The translations under genes were made by a program, and so were the position numbers. Shown here in pieces: positions 15,818 through 25,314 of a stretch of 64,000 nt of DNA. Position 1 is the stretch's first letter. Each line of letters begins with the position of its first letter. The stretch lies in contig NZ_CP046315.1 of assembly GCF_009730335.1 (NCBI RefSeq), positions 1,116,001 to 1,180,000 on the forward strand. Reading direction: 5' to 3'. Source of the stretch: Schaalia odontolytica (GTDB taxonomy: Bacteria; Actinomycetota; Actinomycetes; Actinomycetales; Actinomycetaceae). The notes under the pieces are model-generated. The model was not told where the DNA came from and ran no database searches. It was given only the letters and a program-made list of their open reading frames with translations.

Positions 15818-17551
15818 ATGGATACCGTCATCACGCGTTCGCGCTGGGTCTTGGGATTCTTCATCTTTGCCCTGAGCATCTGCGCCGTGCGGCTCGTGCA
15901 GCTGCAGATCATTGAAGGCCCATCCCTGGCTGCTCAGGGGCAGCGTGTGCGCACATCGTCGACGGAAGTCGCAGCCGCGCGCGGAACGATCACCGACGCA
16001 ACCGGAGTGGTGCTGGCGAACTCGATCCAGACCTACGACATCGCCGTCAACCAGCTGAATATCCGCGCCTATGTGCACCGCGACGATGACGGCAACGAGG
16101 TCGGGCGTGGCCCCGCTGAGGCCGCTCGTCAGCTCGCCCCGCTCCTCGGCATGAACGAGGCGGAGCTGGGCGGCATGATGCTGGGCGACTCGACCTACGA
16201 GTACATCAAGCGAAACGTCGATGCGGTGACCTACCGTGAGATCCGTAAGCTCGACATCTACGGGATCGAGTGGGAGTCCGTCTTTGAACGCGAATACCCC
16301 AACGGCAACGTGGCGACCCCGGTCATCGGTACGGTGAACGCCGATGGGCAGGGCTCCTCGGGCATAGAGGCACAGTTCGATGCCTTTCTGACGGGTACCC
16401 CGGGCGCGCAGGCCTTTGAGATCGCCCCTAACGGCGCCGTCATGCCCGGCGGCAAGAAGACGACGGTGGAGCCCAAGAACGGTGGCAACGTCGAGCTGAC
16501 GATGCACGCTGACCTTCAGCACCAGGTGCAGGACCTCCTGGACGCGCGCGTCGCGAAGCACCATGCCGACTGGGGCGCGGTCGTCATCGAAGATGTTGCG
16601 ACGGGGCACGTCCTCGTCATGGCAGATTCGAACTCAACGGAACCCGACAACGCCAAGCCTCAGAAGGTGCACGCGGTGCAGGACACCTTCGAGCCGGGCT
16701 CGGTGGGCAAGCTCGTGACCGTGGGAGTGGCTCTCAACCAGGGGACGATCTCCCCGACGAGTGTCTTCCAGGTTCCCTACGCGCTGGATCTGCCCGATGC
16801 CGGTGGGCCGATCACGGACTTCCACGAGCACGATGGTGAGACTTTGACGGTGACGGGTGTGTTGGCGGAGTCCTCGAACACGGGAACGGTACTCATCGGT
16901 CAGACGGTGAGCGATGATCAGCGCTACTCCATGATGCGCGCCTTTGGCTTTGGCCAGGAGACCGGTATCGAGCTGCCTGGCGAATCTGCGGGTCTGCTGC
17001 GCAATGCCGACCAGTGGCAGGGGCGCGATCGCTACGTGACGATGTTCGGTCAGGCCTACGCGATTACGGCGATGCAGGAGGCTTCCGCTCTCGCGACGAT
17101 CGCGAACGGGGGAGTGCGCATTTCGCCGCACATCGTGAAGTCGTGGACGAACGCGAATGGAACGGTCGAGGTTCCCGATACCAGCCAGCCCGTGCAGGTC
17201 ATGGATGCGCAGGCTGCCTCGCAGCTGCTGACCATGATGGAATCCGTCGTTGAGGATGAGCGGGGTACCGCTGGCGCCGCGAAGGTCCCTGGCTACCGGG
17301 TCGGCGTGAAGACAGGTACCGCTGAGACCGTTATCGACGGTGCTGCGGGCCTCGTGTCGACCACTGCGGGTATTATCCCCGCGGACGCGCCGCGCCTGGC
17401 GATCGCCGTGGTTCTCTACAATCCGAAGGTGGCGTCGGTCTCATCTGATTCGTCAGCCCCGCTTTTTGGCGACATTGCGCGTACGGCGGTCGCCAACCTG
17501 GGTATCCCCGCGTCTACGGGGTCAGCTAACCTGTATCCGACGACCCCGTGA
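15818..17551 (+). CDS. ftsI: Septal penicillin-binding protein (FtsI/PBP3-type transpeptidase)
   Basis: This class B PBP cross-links septal peptidoglycan together with FtsW. From ATG 15818 it has 577 residues. GTG 15812 also fits the frame, but GGAGG at 15804-15808 is only three bases from it and nine from the ATG. It has a membrane anchor (about 10-30), a pedestal domain, and transpeptidase motifs SVGK (295-298, nucleophile Ser295), SSN (352-354) and KTG (498-500). No PASTA domain is visible. It is followed directly by murF; murE, usually next, is absent. Confidence 0.93.
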   Translation: MDTVITRSRWVLGFFIFALSICAVRLVQLQIIEGPSLAAQGQRVRTSSTEVAAARGTITDATGVVLANSIQTYDIAVNQLNIRAYVHRDDDGNEVGRGPAEAARQLAPLLGMNEAELGGMMLGDSTYEYIKRNVDAVTYREIRKLDIYGIEWESVFEREYPNGNVATPVIGTVNADGQGSSGIEAQFDAFLTGTPGAQAFEIAPNGAVMPGGKKTTVEPKNGGNVELTMHADLQHQVQDLLDARVAKHHADWGAVVIEDVATGHVLVMADSNSTEPDNAKPQKVHAVQDTFEPGSVGKLVTVGVALNQGTISPTSVFQVPYALDLPDAGGPITDFHEHDGETLTVTGVLAESSNTGTVLIGQTVSDDQRYSMMRAFGFGQETGIELPGESAGLLRNADQWQGRDRYVTMFGQAYAITAMQEASALATIANGGVRISPHIVKSWTNANGTVEVPDTSQPVQVMDAQAASQLLTMMESVVEDERGTAGAAKVPGYRVGVKTGTAETVIDGAAGLVSTTAGIIPADAPRLAIAVVLYNPKVASVSSDSSAPLFGDIARTAVANLGIPASTGSANLYPTTP

Positions 17552-17568
17552 GTCTGAAGGAGTAAAGC

Positions 17569-18966
17569 ATGCAGGCATCAGCCCAGTGGATCGCTGTGGC
17601 AGTGTCGGGTCGCCTCGTCGGGAACGATGTTCCCGTGACGGGGCCCGTGGTGACGGATTCCCGCGAGGCTCAGGCAGGGTCGCTCTACGTTGCGCGCCGC
17701 GGTGAGAGCGCCGACGGTCATGCGTTCGTGTCCGGTGCGGCCACGCGCGGCGCGGTCGCCGTCATCGTCGAGCACGAGGTCGACGAGGCCGTGACCCAGA
17801 TCGTCGTCGAGGATTCGACCGAGGCGTTGGGATCGCTGGCCCGCGCGCACGTCGAGAAGCTGCGCAGTGGCGGCGACCTGGATGTCATCGCGATGACCGG
17901 CTCCGTGGGTAAAACGACCACGAAGGACCTGCTGCTCCAGATCATGAGCGAGGACGGGCCTACGGTCGCCCCCAAGCTGTCTTTCAATAACGAGGTCGGC
18001 CTGCCCCTGACAGTGCTGCTGGCCGACGAGACGACGCGTCACCTCGTCCTTGAGATGGGCGCTTCAGGGCCCGGCCACATCACCTACCTGACGGACATTG
18101 TCGCCCCCGACGTGGCCATCGAGCTGTGCGTGGGCCACGCCCACGTGGGCGGCTTCGGTGGTTTTGAGGGCGTTGCGGCCGCGAAGGCCGAACTCATCAA
18201 GGGAACCCGCCCGGGCGGTCCGGTCATCCTCAATACGGACGACCCGAACGTCGAGGCCATGGCTCCTTTGGCAACCGGACGCGTGATCCGTTTCTCGGCC
18301 TCGGGCAACGAGCGTGCCGACGTCGTCGTGCGCGACGTGCGCCTCGACCGCGCCGACCGCGCATCTTTCACCCTGGTGACCCCCGAAGGAGAGGCCCCCG
18401 TCGAGCTGAAGATCGTGGGTCGCCACCACGTCGCGAACGCGCTGGCCGCCGCCGCCGGTGCGCTCACCCTCGGGGTTGGTCTTGAGACCGTGGCGAGTGT
18501 CCTCTCACGCGCTCGTGCGCTGAGCCCGCACCGCATGGACGTCCACGAGCTGCGCGTTGACGGGACGGACCTGACGCTGATCGATGACTCGTACAACGCG
18601 AACCTGGATTCGATGCGCGCGGGCATCGCTGCCCTCGCTTCGATTGGTCGCGACAGCCAGCGCATCGCCGTTCTCGGTGAGATGCTCGAGCTGGGCGAGG
18701 ACTCCCAGTCGCTCCACCAGCAGGTGGGCGCGTTGATCGCCGATGCGGGAGTCGACACACTCATTGGTCTTGGCGCAGATGCCCACTACTATCTAGAGGG
18801 AGCCCCCGAGGTGCCCCATCGTGAGGTTGCCGCGGATCCGCAGGATGCTGCGCGGCTCGCCTTGGAACACGCCGAGGACGGCGCAGTCGTCCTCGTCAAG
18901 GGTTCTTTCGGTTCACAATCGTGGCAGGTGGCTGACATCCTGCGGGAGAAGGGAACGACCCAGTGA
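17569..18966 (+). CDS. murF: UDP-MurNAc-tripeptide--D-Ala-D-Ala ligase
   Basis: MurF adds D-Ala-D-Ala to the UDP-MurNAc-tripeptide in the cytoplasm. The 465-residue product has the N-terminal substrate domain (VTDSREAQAGSLYVARRGE), the ATP loop GSVGKTTT (111-118), the conserved SFNNEVGLPLT, and the C-terminal ligase-domain motif DDSYNANLDSM. MurE was excluded because the N-terminal and SFNNEVG motifs are MurF-specific. The start is ATG 17569 behind AAGGAG. It ends in a 4-base overlap with mraY (GTGA). Confidence 0.95.
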   Translation: MQASAQWIAVAVSGRLVGNDVPVTGPVVTDSREAQAGSLYVARRGESADGHAFVSGAATRGAVAVIVEHEVDEAVTQIVVEDSTEALGSLARAHVEKLRSGGDLDVIAMTGSVGKTTTKDLLLQIMSEDGPTVAPKLSFNNEVGLPLTVLLADETTRHLVLEMGASGPGHITYLTDIVAPDVAIELCVGHAHVGGFGGFEGVAAAKAELIKGTRPGGPVILNTDDPNVEAMAPLATGRVIRFSASGNERADVVVRDVRLDRADRASFTLVTPEGEAPVELKIVGRHHVANALAAAAGALTLGVGLETVASVLSRARALSPHRMDVHELRVDGTDLTLIDDSYNANLDSMRAGIAALASIGRDSQRIAVLGEMLELGEDSQSLHQQVGALIADAGVDTLIGLGADAHYYLEGAPEVPHREVAADPQDAARLALEHAEDGAVVLVKGSFGSQSWQVADILREKGTTQ

Positions 18967-20048
18967 TTGGACTTATTGCCGCGTTTATTATCGCGATGGC
19001 CCTGTCCGTGACGGGCACGCCAATCCTCATCCGTTTCCTGGTCATGCACCAGTACGGACAGTTCATCCGCCAGGATGGGCCGACCCAGCACCTCACCAAG
19101 CGCGGCACGCCCACGATGGGCGGCGTCGTCATCATCCTCGCAACGGTCGTCGCGTGGTTGATCGGCTCTCTTGTCGCGGGTGCCGGGCCGTCGTGGTCCG
19201 GCTTGCTGCTGATCTTCCTATTCGTCGGCCTGGGCGTGATCGGCCTCCTCGACGACGGCATCAAGATCATGCGTCAGCGTTCTCTCGGCCTGCACCCCTC
19301 CGGCAAGATCATCGGACAGGTCGCCGTGGCCTCGCTCTTTGCCCTGGGCACGCTCATTAAACCTAACGAGTTCGATGAATACCCGGGCACCCTCGCGATT
19401 TCTTTCGCGCGTCCCACGGCCATGACCCTGGGCTTTGCGGGCCTCGGCCTGGGCATCGCCCTGTACCTCATCTGGACCAACCTCATCGTTACTGCCTGGT
19501 CGAACGCGACGAACCTGACGGATGGCCTCGACGGCCTGGCCGCGGGCGTCTCGATCTTCGTTTTCGGCGCGTACACGTTCATCACCTACTTCCAGCGCAT
19601 CCAGGCGTGTACGCAGCTTGGTGCGAACCAGGCGAACTGCTACTCGACGCGCGACCCGCTCGACCTGGCGATCTTCTGCGCCGCACTGATCGGTGCCCTC
19701 GCGGGCTTCCTGTGGTGGAATGCTTCGCCGGCTCAGATCTTCATGGGTGACACGGGTGCCCTCGCTCTCGGTGGAGCTGTCGCAGGCCTGTCGATCCTCA
19801 CCCAGACGCAGCTGCTCGCCATCGTCGTCGGTGGCCTCTTCGTCGCTGTCGTCCTCTCCGACGTCATCCAGATCAGCGTTTTTAAGGCCACCGGCAAGCG
19901 CGTCTTCCGCATGGCGCCGCTGCACCACCACTTCGAGCTGCTCGGGTGGAAGGAAGTGACGATCGTTATCCGCTTCTGGCTGATCGCTGCGATCATCGCG
20001 GTGGCCGGCGCGGGCCTGTTCTACGCGGAGTGGGTGTCCCTTCGATGA
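18963..20048 (+). CDS. mraY: Phospho-MurNAc-pentapeptide transferase
   Basis: MraY makes lipid I by moving phospho-MurNAc-pentapeptide onto undecaprenyl phosphate at the inner membrane. The 361-residue product has about ten membrane helices, the early RQDGPTQHLTKRGTPTMGG motif, the magnesium-binding LLDDGIKI, NLTDGLDGLAAG, and MAPLHHHFELLGW. The start is GTG 18963 overlapping the murF stop. The large loop around CTQLGANQANCYST carries two cysteines, a variable region in the family. Confidence 0.95.
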   Translation: MIGLIAAFIIAMALSVTGTPILIRFLVMHQYGQFIRQDGPTQHLTKRGTPTMGGVVIILATVVAWLIGSLVAGAGPSWSGLLLIFLFVGLGVIGLLDDGIKIMRQRSLGLHPSGKIIGQVAVASLFALGTLIKPNEFDEYPGTLAISFARPTAMTLGFAGLGLGIALYLIWTNLIVTAWSNATNLTDGLDGLAAGVSIFVFGAYTFITYFQRIQACTQLGANQANCYSTRDPLDLAIFCAALIGALAGFLWWNASPAQIFMGDTGALALGGAVAGLSILTQTQLLAIVVGGLFVAVVLSDVIQISVFKATGKRVFRMAPLHHHFELLGWKEVTIVIRFWLIAAIIAVAGAGLFYAEWVSLR

Positions 20049-21490
20049 GCCGTTTCGCTGCTGTCGTCGGCTGGGGCAAGTCCGGGCAGGGGGCCGCTGG
20101 CGCACTGCTCGCGCGCGACTGGCAGGTGCGTGCCTTCGACGCGCGTGGGGGACAATCCCTGTTGTTCGATGACGTCGCCGGCGTTGATGTTCACGTCGAC
20201 GATGATCCTGAGGCTCTCGCACGCGCGATCGTCGAGGCCAACCTCGACCTCGTCGTTGTCTCCCCCGGTGTTCCCGCACACCACCCGGTGTTCTCGGCCT
20301 GCGAGGCCGCCGGCATCGAGGTGTGGGGCGAGGTGGAACTCGCCTGGCGTCTGCAGGAGGAAGGCCCGCACGCGGGTCGCCCGTGGCTGGTCGTGACCGG
20401 AACGAACGGAAAGACGACGACTGTCGGCATGCTCGGCGAGATCCTGCGGTGCGCGGGCGCCAAGGCCGAAGAGGTCGGCAATATCGGGACGCCGATTACG
20501 CGGGCGATTGACTCTGACGCCGAGGTCTTCGCGGTGGAGCTGTCCAGCTTCCAGCTGCACACGGTACGCACCGTCTCGCCCCTGGCGTCGATCTGCCTGA
20601 ACGTGGATGCTGATCACCTGGACTGGCATGGCAGCGTGGAGGCGTATGCGGCCGATAAGGCGCGTGTCTACGAGAACACTATCCGCGCATGTGTCTACCC
20701 CGCGTCCGATCGACGGGTGGAGCAGATGGTGGAGAACGCCGACGTCGTGGAGGGGGCTCGCGCGATCGGGCTGACCCTCGGCTCGCCGAGTGTCTCTCAG
20801 TTCGGCATCGTCGAGGGCCTGCTGGTTGACCGCGCATTTGTGGAGGACCGCGCGCGTCACGCTGCCGCCCTCGCGCACATTTCTGACTTGGCGGGGGCGT
20901 ACGGCCCCCACCCGTCCGCCGCGGTCGTCTCGGATGCCCTGGCTGCTGCGGCTCTTGCCCGCGCCTACGGTGTTGAGCCCGAGGCAGTCGAGGCGGGTCT
21001 GCGCGCGTTCCGACCGGCCGGACACCGCCGCGCGATTATCGCCCACGCCGCGGACCTGACATGGGTGGACGATTCGAAGGCGACGAATGCGCACGCGGCG
21101 CGCGCCTCTCTCGCGGGACTGCCGCCGCGCAGCGCGATCTGGATCGTCGGTGGCGATGCGAAGGGACAGGACTTCACGGAACTGATCCGCCAGGTCGAGC
21201 CGACGCTGCGCGGTGTCGTCGTTATCGGTGAGGACCGCGCGCCTCTCGTGGAAGCGCTGCAGGCCGGTGCGCCTGACGTTCCCCGCGTCGAGGTTGATGG
21301 CCACGAGGACTGGATGTTCTCGGTCGTCAATGAGGCCGTGGCACTGTCCATGCCGGGCGACACCGTCGTGCTCGCCCCGGCCTGCGCGTCGTGGGATCAG
21401 TTCGATAACTACGGTCAGCGTGGCGACGCGTTTGCCGATGCTGTGTCGCGCCTGGCAGCCCAGTGGGGGAGTGCCGGTGGCGACGAATAA
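20045..21490 (+). CDS. murD: UDP-MurNAc-L-alanine--D-glutamate ligase
   Basis: MurD adds D-glutamate to UDP-MurNAc-L-alanine. The start is ATG 20045 inside the mraY stop (ATGA), giving 481 residues; the frame is open further upstream but that part overlaps mraY. Features are the Rossmann-like start VVGWGKSGQGAA, VVSPGVP (71-77), the ATP loop GTNGKTTT (119-126), NIGTPI, and VELSSFQLHTV. In the C-terminal domain VDDSKATNAHAA and WIVGGDAKGQDF are typical. Its last codons overlap the ftsW start. Confidence 0.95.
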   Translation: MSRFAAVVGWGKSGQGAAGALLARDWQVRAFDARGGQSLLFDDVAGVDVHVDDDPEALARAIVEANLDLVVVSPGVPAHHPVFSACEAAGIEVWGEVELAWRLQEEGPHAGRPWLVVTGTNGKTTTVGMLGEILRCAGAKAEEVGNIGTPITRAIDSDAEVFAVELSSFQLHTVRTVSPLASICLNVDADHLDWHGSVEAYAADKARVYENTIRACVYPASDRRVEQMVENADVVEGARAIGLTLGSPSVSQFGIVEGLLVDRAFVEDRARHAAALAHISDLAGAYGPHPSAAVVSDALAAAALARAYGVEPEAVEAGLRAFRPAGHRRAIIAHAADLTWVDDSKATNAHAARASLAGLPPRSAIWIVGGDAKGQDFTELIRQVEPTLRGVVVIGEDRAPLVEALQAGAPDVPRVEVDGHEDWMFSVVNEAVALSMPGDTVVLAPACASWDQFDNYGQRGDAFADAVSRLAAQWGSAGGDE

Positions 21491-22733
21491 GCGCGGCTGG
21501 CACATTCCGACGATCACGCTGCCTCGCATCCGATTCGGGTCGGGGCAGGAACGCAAGGATGATCCGGCGTTGACGTACTACCTCGTCATCGTGCCGGCTC
21601 TGCTGCTGTCGGTGTTCGGTCTCATCATGGGCTTCTCGGCGCAGACTGTGACGGCGATCGCGCAGGGGGAGAACCCCTACACGGCCTACGCTCGCCCGCT
21701 GATCATCATCCTCGTGTCGCTCGTAATTGCGACGATTGTCCTCCTCGTGCCTCAGCGGTGGCTGATGCACCTGGCCCCCGTCATGTTCGTGGGCGCGCTG
21801 GGCTTCCAATCCCTGGTTCTCAGCCCTCTGGGACGCTCGGAGGGTGGTAACGCGAACTGGGTGAAGGTGGGTCCGATCATGGCCCAGCCCTCCGAGTTCC
21901 TCAAGCTTGCGCTCATCGTGTTCCTGGCTTTTATGGTCTCGAAGTCGGCGTCGAAGCGCGGCGATTGGAAGGCGATGAGTCTGGCTGTCGGCCTGCCGAT
22001 CCTGACGGCGCTTGGCGCGGTCATGCTGGGCCGAGACATGGGCACGGCAATGGTTGTGGCTGTCGGCGCGCTGGGAGCGATGTGGGTGGCTGGTCTGCCC
22101 AAGCGCTGGTTCGGTGGCCTCGTCGTGCTCGCCGTCCCGACGATGGTGCTGCTCGTATTGTCGAACCCGACGCGTATCCGCCGTATCCTGGCGATTCTCC
22201 CGGGCACATCGAAGGGGCCGGATGAGTCTGCTCCCGAACAGATTGACCACTCTCTGTGGGCGCTGGGCTCGGGTGGCCTGACCGGCCTCGGGCCGGGAGC
22301 CTCGCGCGAGAAGTGGAACTACCTGCAGGCCGCGCACACGGACTTCATTTTTGCGATCGTCGGCGAGGAATTTGGCCTGCTCGGCACCCTTGGCGTGCTC
22401 TTGTGCCTGGGCCTGCTGATCTGGGGCATGTTCCGCGTGGCGCGCGAATCTTCGGATCTGTTCGTGACGATCGTGTCCTCGGGCGTGGCTTCGTGGATCG
22501 GCATCCAGACGGTCATCAACGTCCTGTCCGTGACGGGACTGGGACCGGTTATCGGCGTGCCTCTGCCGCTCGTGTCCTACGGCGGTTCGTCGTTCCTGTT
22601 TACGATCACCGCGATCGCCGTCGTTGCCTCGTTTGCTCGAGCACGCGCGGGTATTTGGATGATCGGCCGCCCCGACGAGGCCTCGGCTGGGCGTGATCCC
22701 CGCCTCGCCCCTCGCCGTCGCTCGGCGCGCTGA
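21477..22733 (+). CDS. ftsW: Septal peptidoglycan polymerase FtsW
   Basis: FtsW is the SEDS-family glycosyltransferase that polymerises lipid II at the septum with FtsI. From GTG 21477 the product has 418 residues and about ten membrane helices. The SEDS signatures are GGNANWVKVGPIMAQPSEFLKL, the periplasmic loop with AHTDFIFAIVGEEFGLLG, and GVPLPLVSYGGSSF. GTG 21471 is also in frame, but GGGGGA at 21465-21470 fits 21477 better. The gene overlaps the end of murD. A promoter-like TACACT lies between it and murG. Confidence 0.93.
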   Translation: MATNKRGWHIPTITLPRIRFGSGQERKDDPALTYYLVIVPALLLSVFGLIMGFSAQTVTAIAQGENPYTAYARPLIIILVSLVIATIVLLVPQRWLMHLAPVMFVGALGFQSLVLSPLGRSEGGNANWVKVGPIMAQPSEFLKLALIVFLAFMVSKSASKRGDWKAMSLAVGLPILTALGAVMLGRDMGTAMVVAVGALGAMWVAGLPKRWFGGLVVLAVPTMVLLVLSNPTRIRRILAILPGTSKGPDESAPEQIDHSLWALGSGGLTGLGPGASREKWNYLQAAHTDFIFAIVGEEFGLLGTLGVLLCLGLLIWGMFRVARESSDLFVTIVSSGVASWIGIQTVINVLSVTGLGPVIGVPLPLVSYGGSSFLFTITAIAVVASFARARAGIWMIGRPDEASAGRDPRLAPRRRSAR

Positions 22734-22805
22734 GGTGCCCGCGGCACCTGCTGGCCTGCGCGGCTCGCTACACTGGTGTCACGCACACGCGTAAAGGAGA
22801 CGCAT

Positions 22806-23930
22806 ATGGTCAAGGTTGTGATGGCTGGCGGCGGCACCGCCGGTCACGTGAATCCTCTGCTGGCGACGGCGGCGCAGCTGCGCGAGAGTGGAGCTGAGGT
22901 TGTCGTCCTGGGGACGAAGGCTGGTTTGGAGGCGGATCTGGTTCCCGCCGCAGGATTCTCGCTCGTAGCAATCCCCCGCGTTCCATTGCCGAGGCGTCCC
23001 TCCCTGGCGTTCTTCACTCTTCCCAGTCGTTTCGCGGACGCCGTGAAGCGCTGCGCTCAGGCGCTTCAAGGCGCTGATGTGCTCGTTGGTTTTGGTGGCT
23101 ACGTGTCGACGCCCGCGTACATTGCGGCGAAGCGCGTGGGCGTGCCTATCGTCGTTCACGAGCAGAATGCGCGACCCGGCCTGGCGAACAAGGTGGGCGC
23201 GCGCAATGCAGCGGTCGTCGCCCTGACGTTCCCTTCCTCTCCGCTGAAGGCGCGCAACGGTCACACGGTTGTGACCGGCCTACCCCTGCGTGCGGCGATC
23301 GCCGAGCTTGCTGACCGCCGCGCAGACGCTGAGGGTGCTGGCCAGGCGCGCTGCGAGGCAGCCGAGCGTCTCGGCATCAATGCGGATGCGCCGACGCTGC
23401 TGGTGACGGGCGGCTCCCTGGGTGCTTTGCATGTCAACGAGTCGGTGACCGCTGCCGCCGATGCGCTTCCGGAGCGTGCCCAGGTTGTGCACCTGACCGG
23501 CCGGGGCAAGGATGAGCCCGTGCGCGCCGCCGTTGAGGCAGCAGGTCTGTCGGATCGTTGGCACGTCATTGATTACTTGACGACGATGGAGGACGCGCTG
23601 GCCGTCGCAGACCTCGTCGTGTGTCGGTCGGGGGCGGGAACAGTGGCCGAGATGGAGGCCCTGGGCCTGCCCTGCATCTACGTGCCGCTGCCGATTGGTA
23701 ACGGTGAGCAGCGTCTGAACGCGGCGGACCACGTGGCCGCCGGCGGTGCCCAGCTCGTTGACGACAAGGACTTCACGGCCGACTTCGTGCGCCGTAACGT
23801 CTTCCCTCTGCTGGGCTCGACCCGCCTGGCGGACATGGCGGCCGCATCGCAGTCGCTGGGCCGCGCGGGGGCTGCCCGTGCGCTGGCGGATCTGGCTTTG
23901 GAACAGGTGAAGGAGGGTGACCATGAGTGA
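22806..23930 (+). CDS. murG: UDP-GlcNAc--lipid I GlcNAc transferase
   Basis: MurG converts lipid I to lipid II on the cytoplasmic face of the membrane. The start is ATG 22806 with AAAGGAG at 22793-22799, giving 374 residues of GT-B fold. The first glycine loop is GGGTAGH (8-14), then VGFGGYVSTP and HEQNARPG. The second loop is TGGSLGALHVN, and the UDP-GlcNAc site is CRSGAGTVAEMEALGLP. It overlaps murC by eight bases. TACACT at 22769-22774 may be the -10 of an internal promoter. Confidence 0.95.
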   Translation: MVKVVMAGGGTAGHVNPLLATAAQLRESGAEVVVLGTKAGLEADLVPAAGFSLVAIPRVPLPRRPSLAFFTLPSRFADAVKRCAQALQGADVLVGFGGYVSTPAYIAAKRVGVPIVVHEQNARPGLANKVGARNAAVVALTFPSSPLKARNGHTVVTGLPLRAAIAELADRRADAEGAGQARCEAAERLGINADAPTLLVTGGSLGALHVNESVTAAADALPERAQVVHLTGRGKDEPVRAAVEAAGLSDRWHVIDYLTTMEDALAVADLVVCRSGAGTVAEMEALGLPCIYVPLPIGNGEQRLNAADHVAAGGAQLVDDKDFTADFVRRNVFPLLGSTRLADMAAASQSLGRAGAARALADLALEQVKEGDHE

Positions 23931-25314
23931 GCCGACGCTGCAGGATCGTTTTCATCTGATTGGTATCGGCGGCGCGGGCATGAGTGTCGTCGCTGAGCTG
24001 CTGGCTTCTCGGGGCGCCACGGTCGAAGGCTCTGACCGAGAGGAATCCGCCGTTCTCGAGCACCTGCGCTCGGTGGGCGTTCGCGCTTTCGTCGGGCACG
24101 AGGCCTCGCACGTGGACCCGAGCTCCGTGGTCGTGGTCTCGACTGCTATCCGCGAGGACAACCCGGAGCTGGCGATTGCGCACGAGCGCGGCCAGCGCGT
24201 CATTCACCGCTCGCAGGCTCTTGCTCTCGCGGCCTCGGGCATGCGCTTTGTCGGCGTCGCCGGCGCGCACGGGAAGACGACGACGTCGGGCATGCTCGCG
24301 ATCGGCCTGTCGGCCTGTGGGCGGGACCCGTCGGTGGCCGTGGGCGGTGTGCTGCCCCAGCTGGGTACCGGCGCACACCTCGGCGGTGGGGACGTGTTCG
24401 TCGCCGAGGCCGATGAGTCGGACGGATCGTTCCTGAACTACACCCCGGCGATCGAGATCGTCACCAACGTCGAGCCCGATCACCTGGATCGGTACCACTC
24501 CCGCGAGGAGTTCGAGGGGATTTTCGTCGAGTTCGCGCGCCGTATGGTCCCCGGGGGCCTGCTGGTGACCTGCGCCGAGGACGAGGGCGCTGTTCGGCTG
24601 GCGCAATCGGCGCGCGCGGAAGGGCTGCGAGTCGTTACCTACGGTCGCCGCGAGCGTTCGCTGTGCACCCCCGACGTGGTGATCGCTGACGTGCGCGTGG
24701 AAGCGCAAGGGGCTGGCGCGTCGCTGACGTGGGGCGAACTCAGCGCGTCGCTGGCGCTGAGCGTCCCCGGTGAGCACAACGTGCTCAATGCGGCTGCCGC
24801 GTGGGTGGCAGGCATCGAATGCGGCTTGTCGCCTCAGGCGATTGCGGATGGCCTGGGCGAGTTTACCGGCGCGGCACGTCGGTTTGAGGCGCGCGGCCAG
24901 GTCGGCTCGCGTCGCCTGTTCGATGACTACGCCCACCACCCGACGGAGGTGGAGGCCGCGATCCGGGAGGCGCATGTCGTGGCAGGCGAGGGTGATGTGA
25001 CCGTCGTGTTCCAGCCGCACCTCTACTCGCGCACGCGTATCTTCGCGGAGCGTTTCGCCCAGGCGCTGTCGGGCGCGGACCACGTCGTGCTCGCCGGCAT
25101 CTACGGCGCCCGGGAGGATCCCGAGCCGGGAGTCGACTCGTCCCTCATTTCGTCGCGCATTGAGGGTGCGTTCTACGTCGAGGACATGCACGAGGCCGCC
25201 CGCCTGGCCGCTTCGCTGACCCCCGAGGGCGGCGTGTGCCTGACGATGGGCGCTGGATCGATCACTCGCTGTGCGTCCGACGTACTCGATGAATGGAAGC
25301 GGATGGAGGCATGA
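23923..25314 (+). CDS. murC: UDP-MurNAc--L-alanine ligase
   Basis: MurC adds the first amino acid, L-alanine, to UDP-MurNAc. AGGAGG at 23911-23916 fixes the start at ATG 23923 (463 residues), inside the end of murG. Motifs are GIGGAGMSVVAELL, the ATP loop GAHGKTTTSGM, EADESDGSFLNYTP, and the C-terminal DDYAHHPTEVEA. FQPHLYSRTR confirms MurC rather than Mpl. The stop overlaps the ftsQ start, so the two are probably coupled. Confidence 0.95.
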   Translation: MSEPTLQDRFHLIGIGGAGMSVVAELLASRGATVEGSDREESAVLEHLRSVGVRAFVGHEASHVDPSSVVVVSTAIREDNPELAIAHERGQRVIHRSQALALAASGMRFVGVAGAHGKTTTSGMLAIGLSACGRDPSVAVGGVLPQLGTGAHLGGGDVFVAEADESDGSFLNYTPAIEIVTNVEPDHLDRYHSREEFEGIFVEFARRMVPGGLLVTCAEDEGAVRLAQSARAEGLRVVTYGRRERSLCTPDVVIADVRVEAQGAGASLTWGELSASLALSVPGEHNVLNAAAAWVAGIECGLSPQAIADGLGEFTGAARRFEARGQVGSRRLFDDYAHHPTEVEAAIREAHVVAGEGDVTVVFQPHLYSRTRIFAERFAQALSGADHVVLAGIYGAREDPEPGVDSSLISSRIEGAFYVEDMHEAARLAASLTPEGGVCLTMGAGSITRCASDVLDEWKRMEA

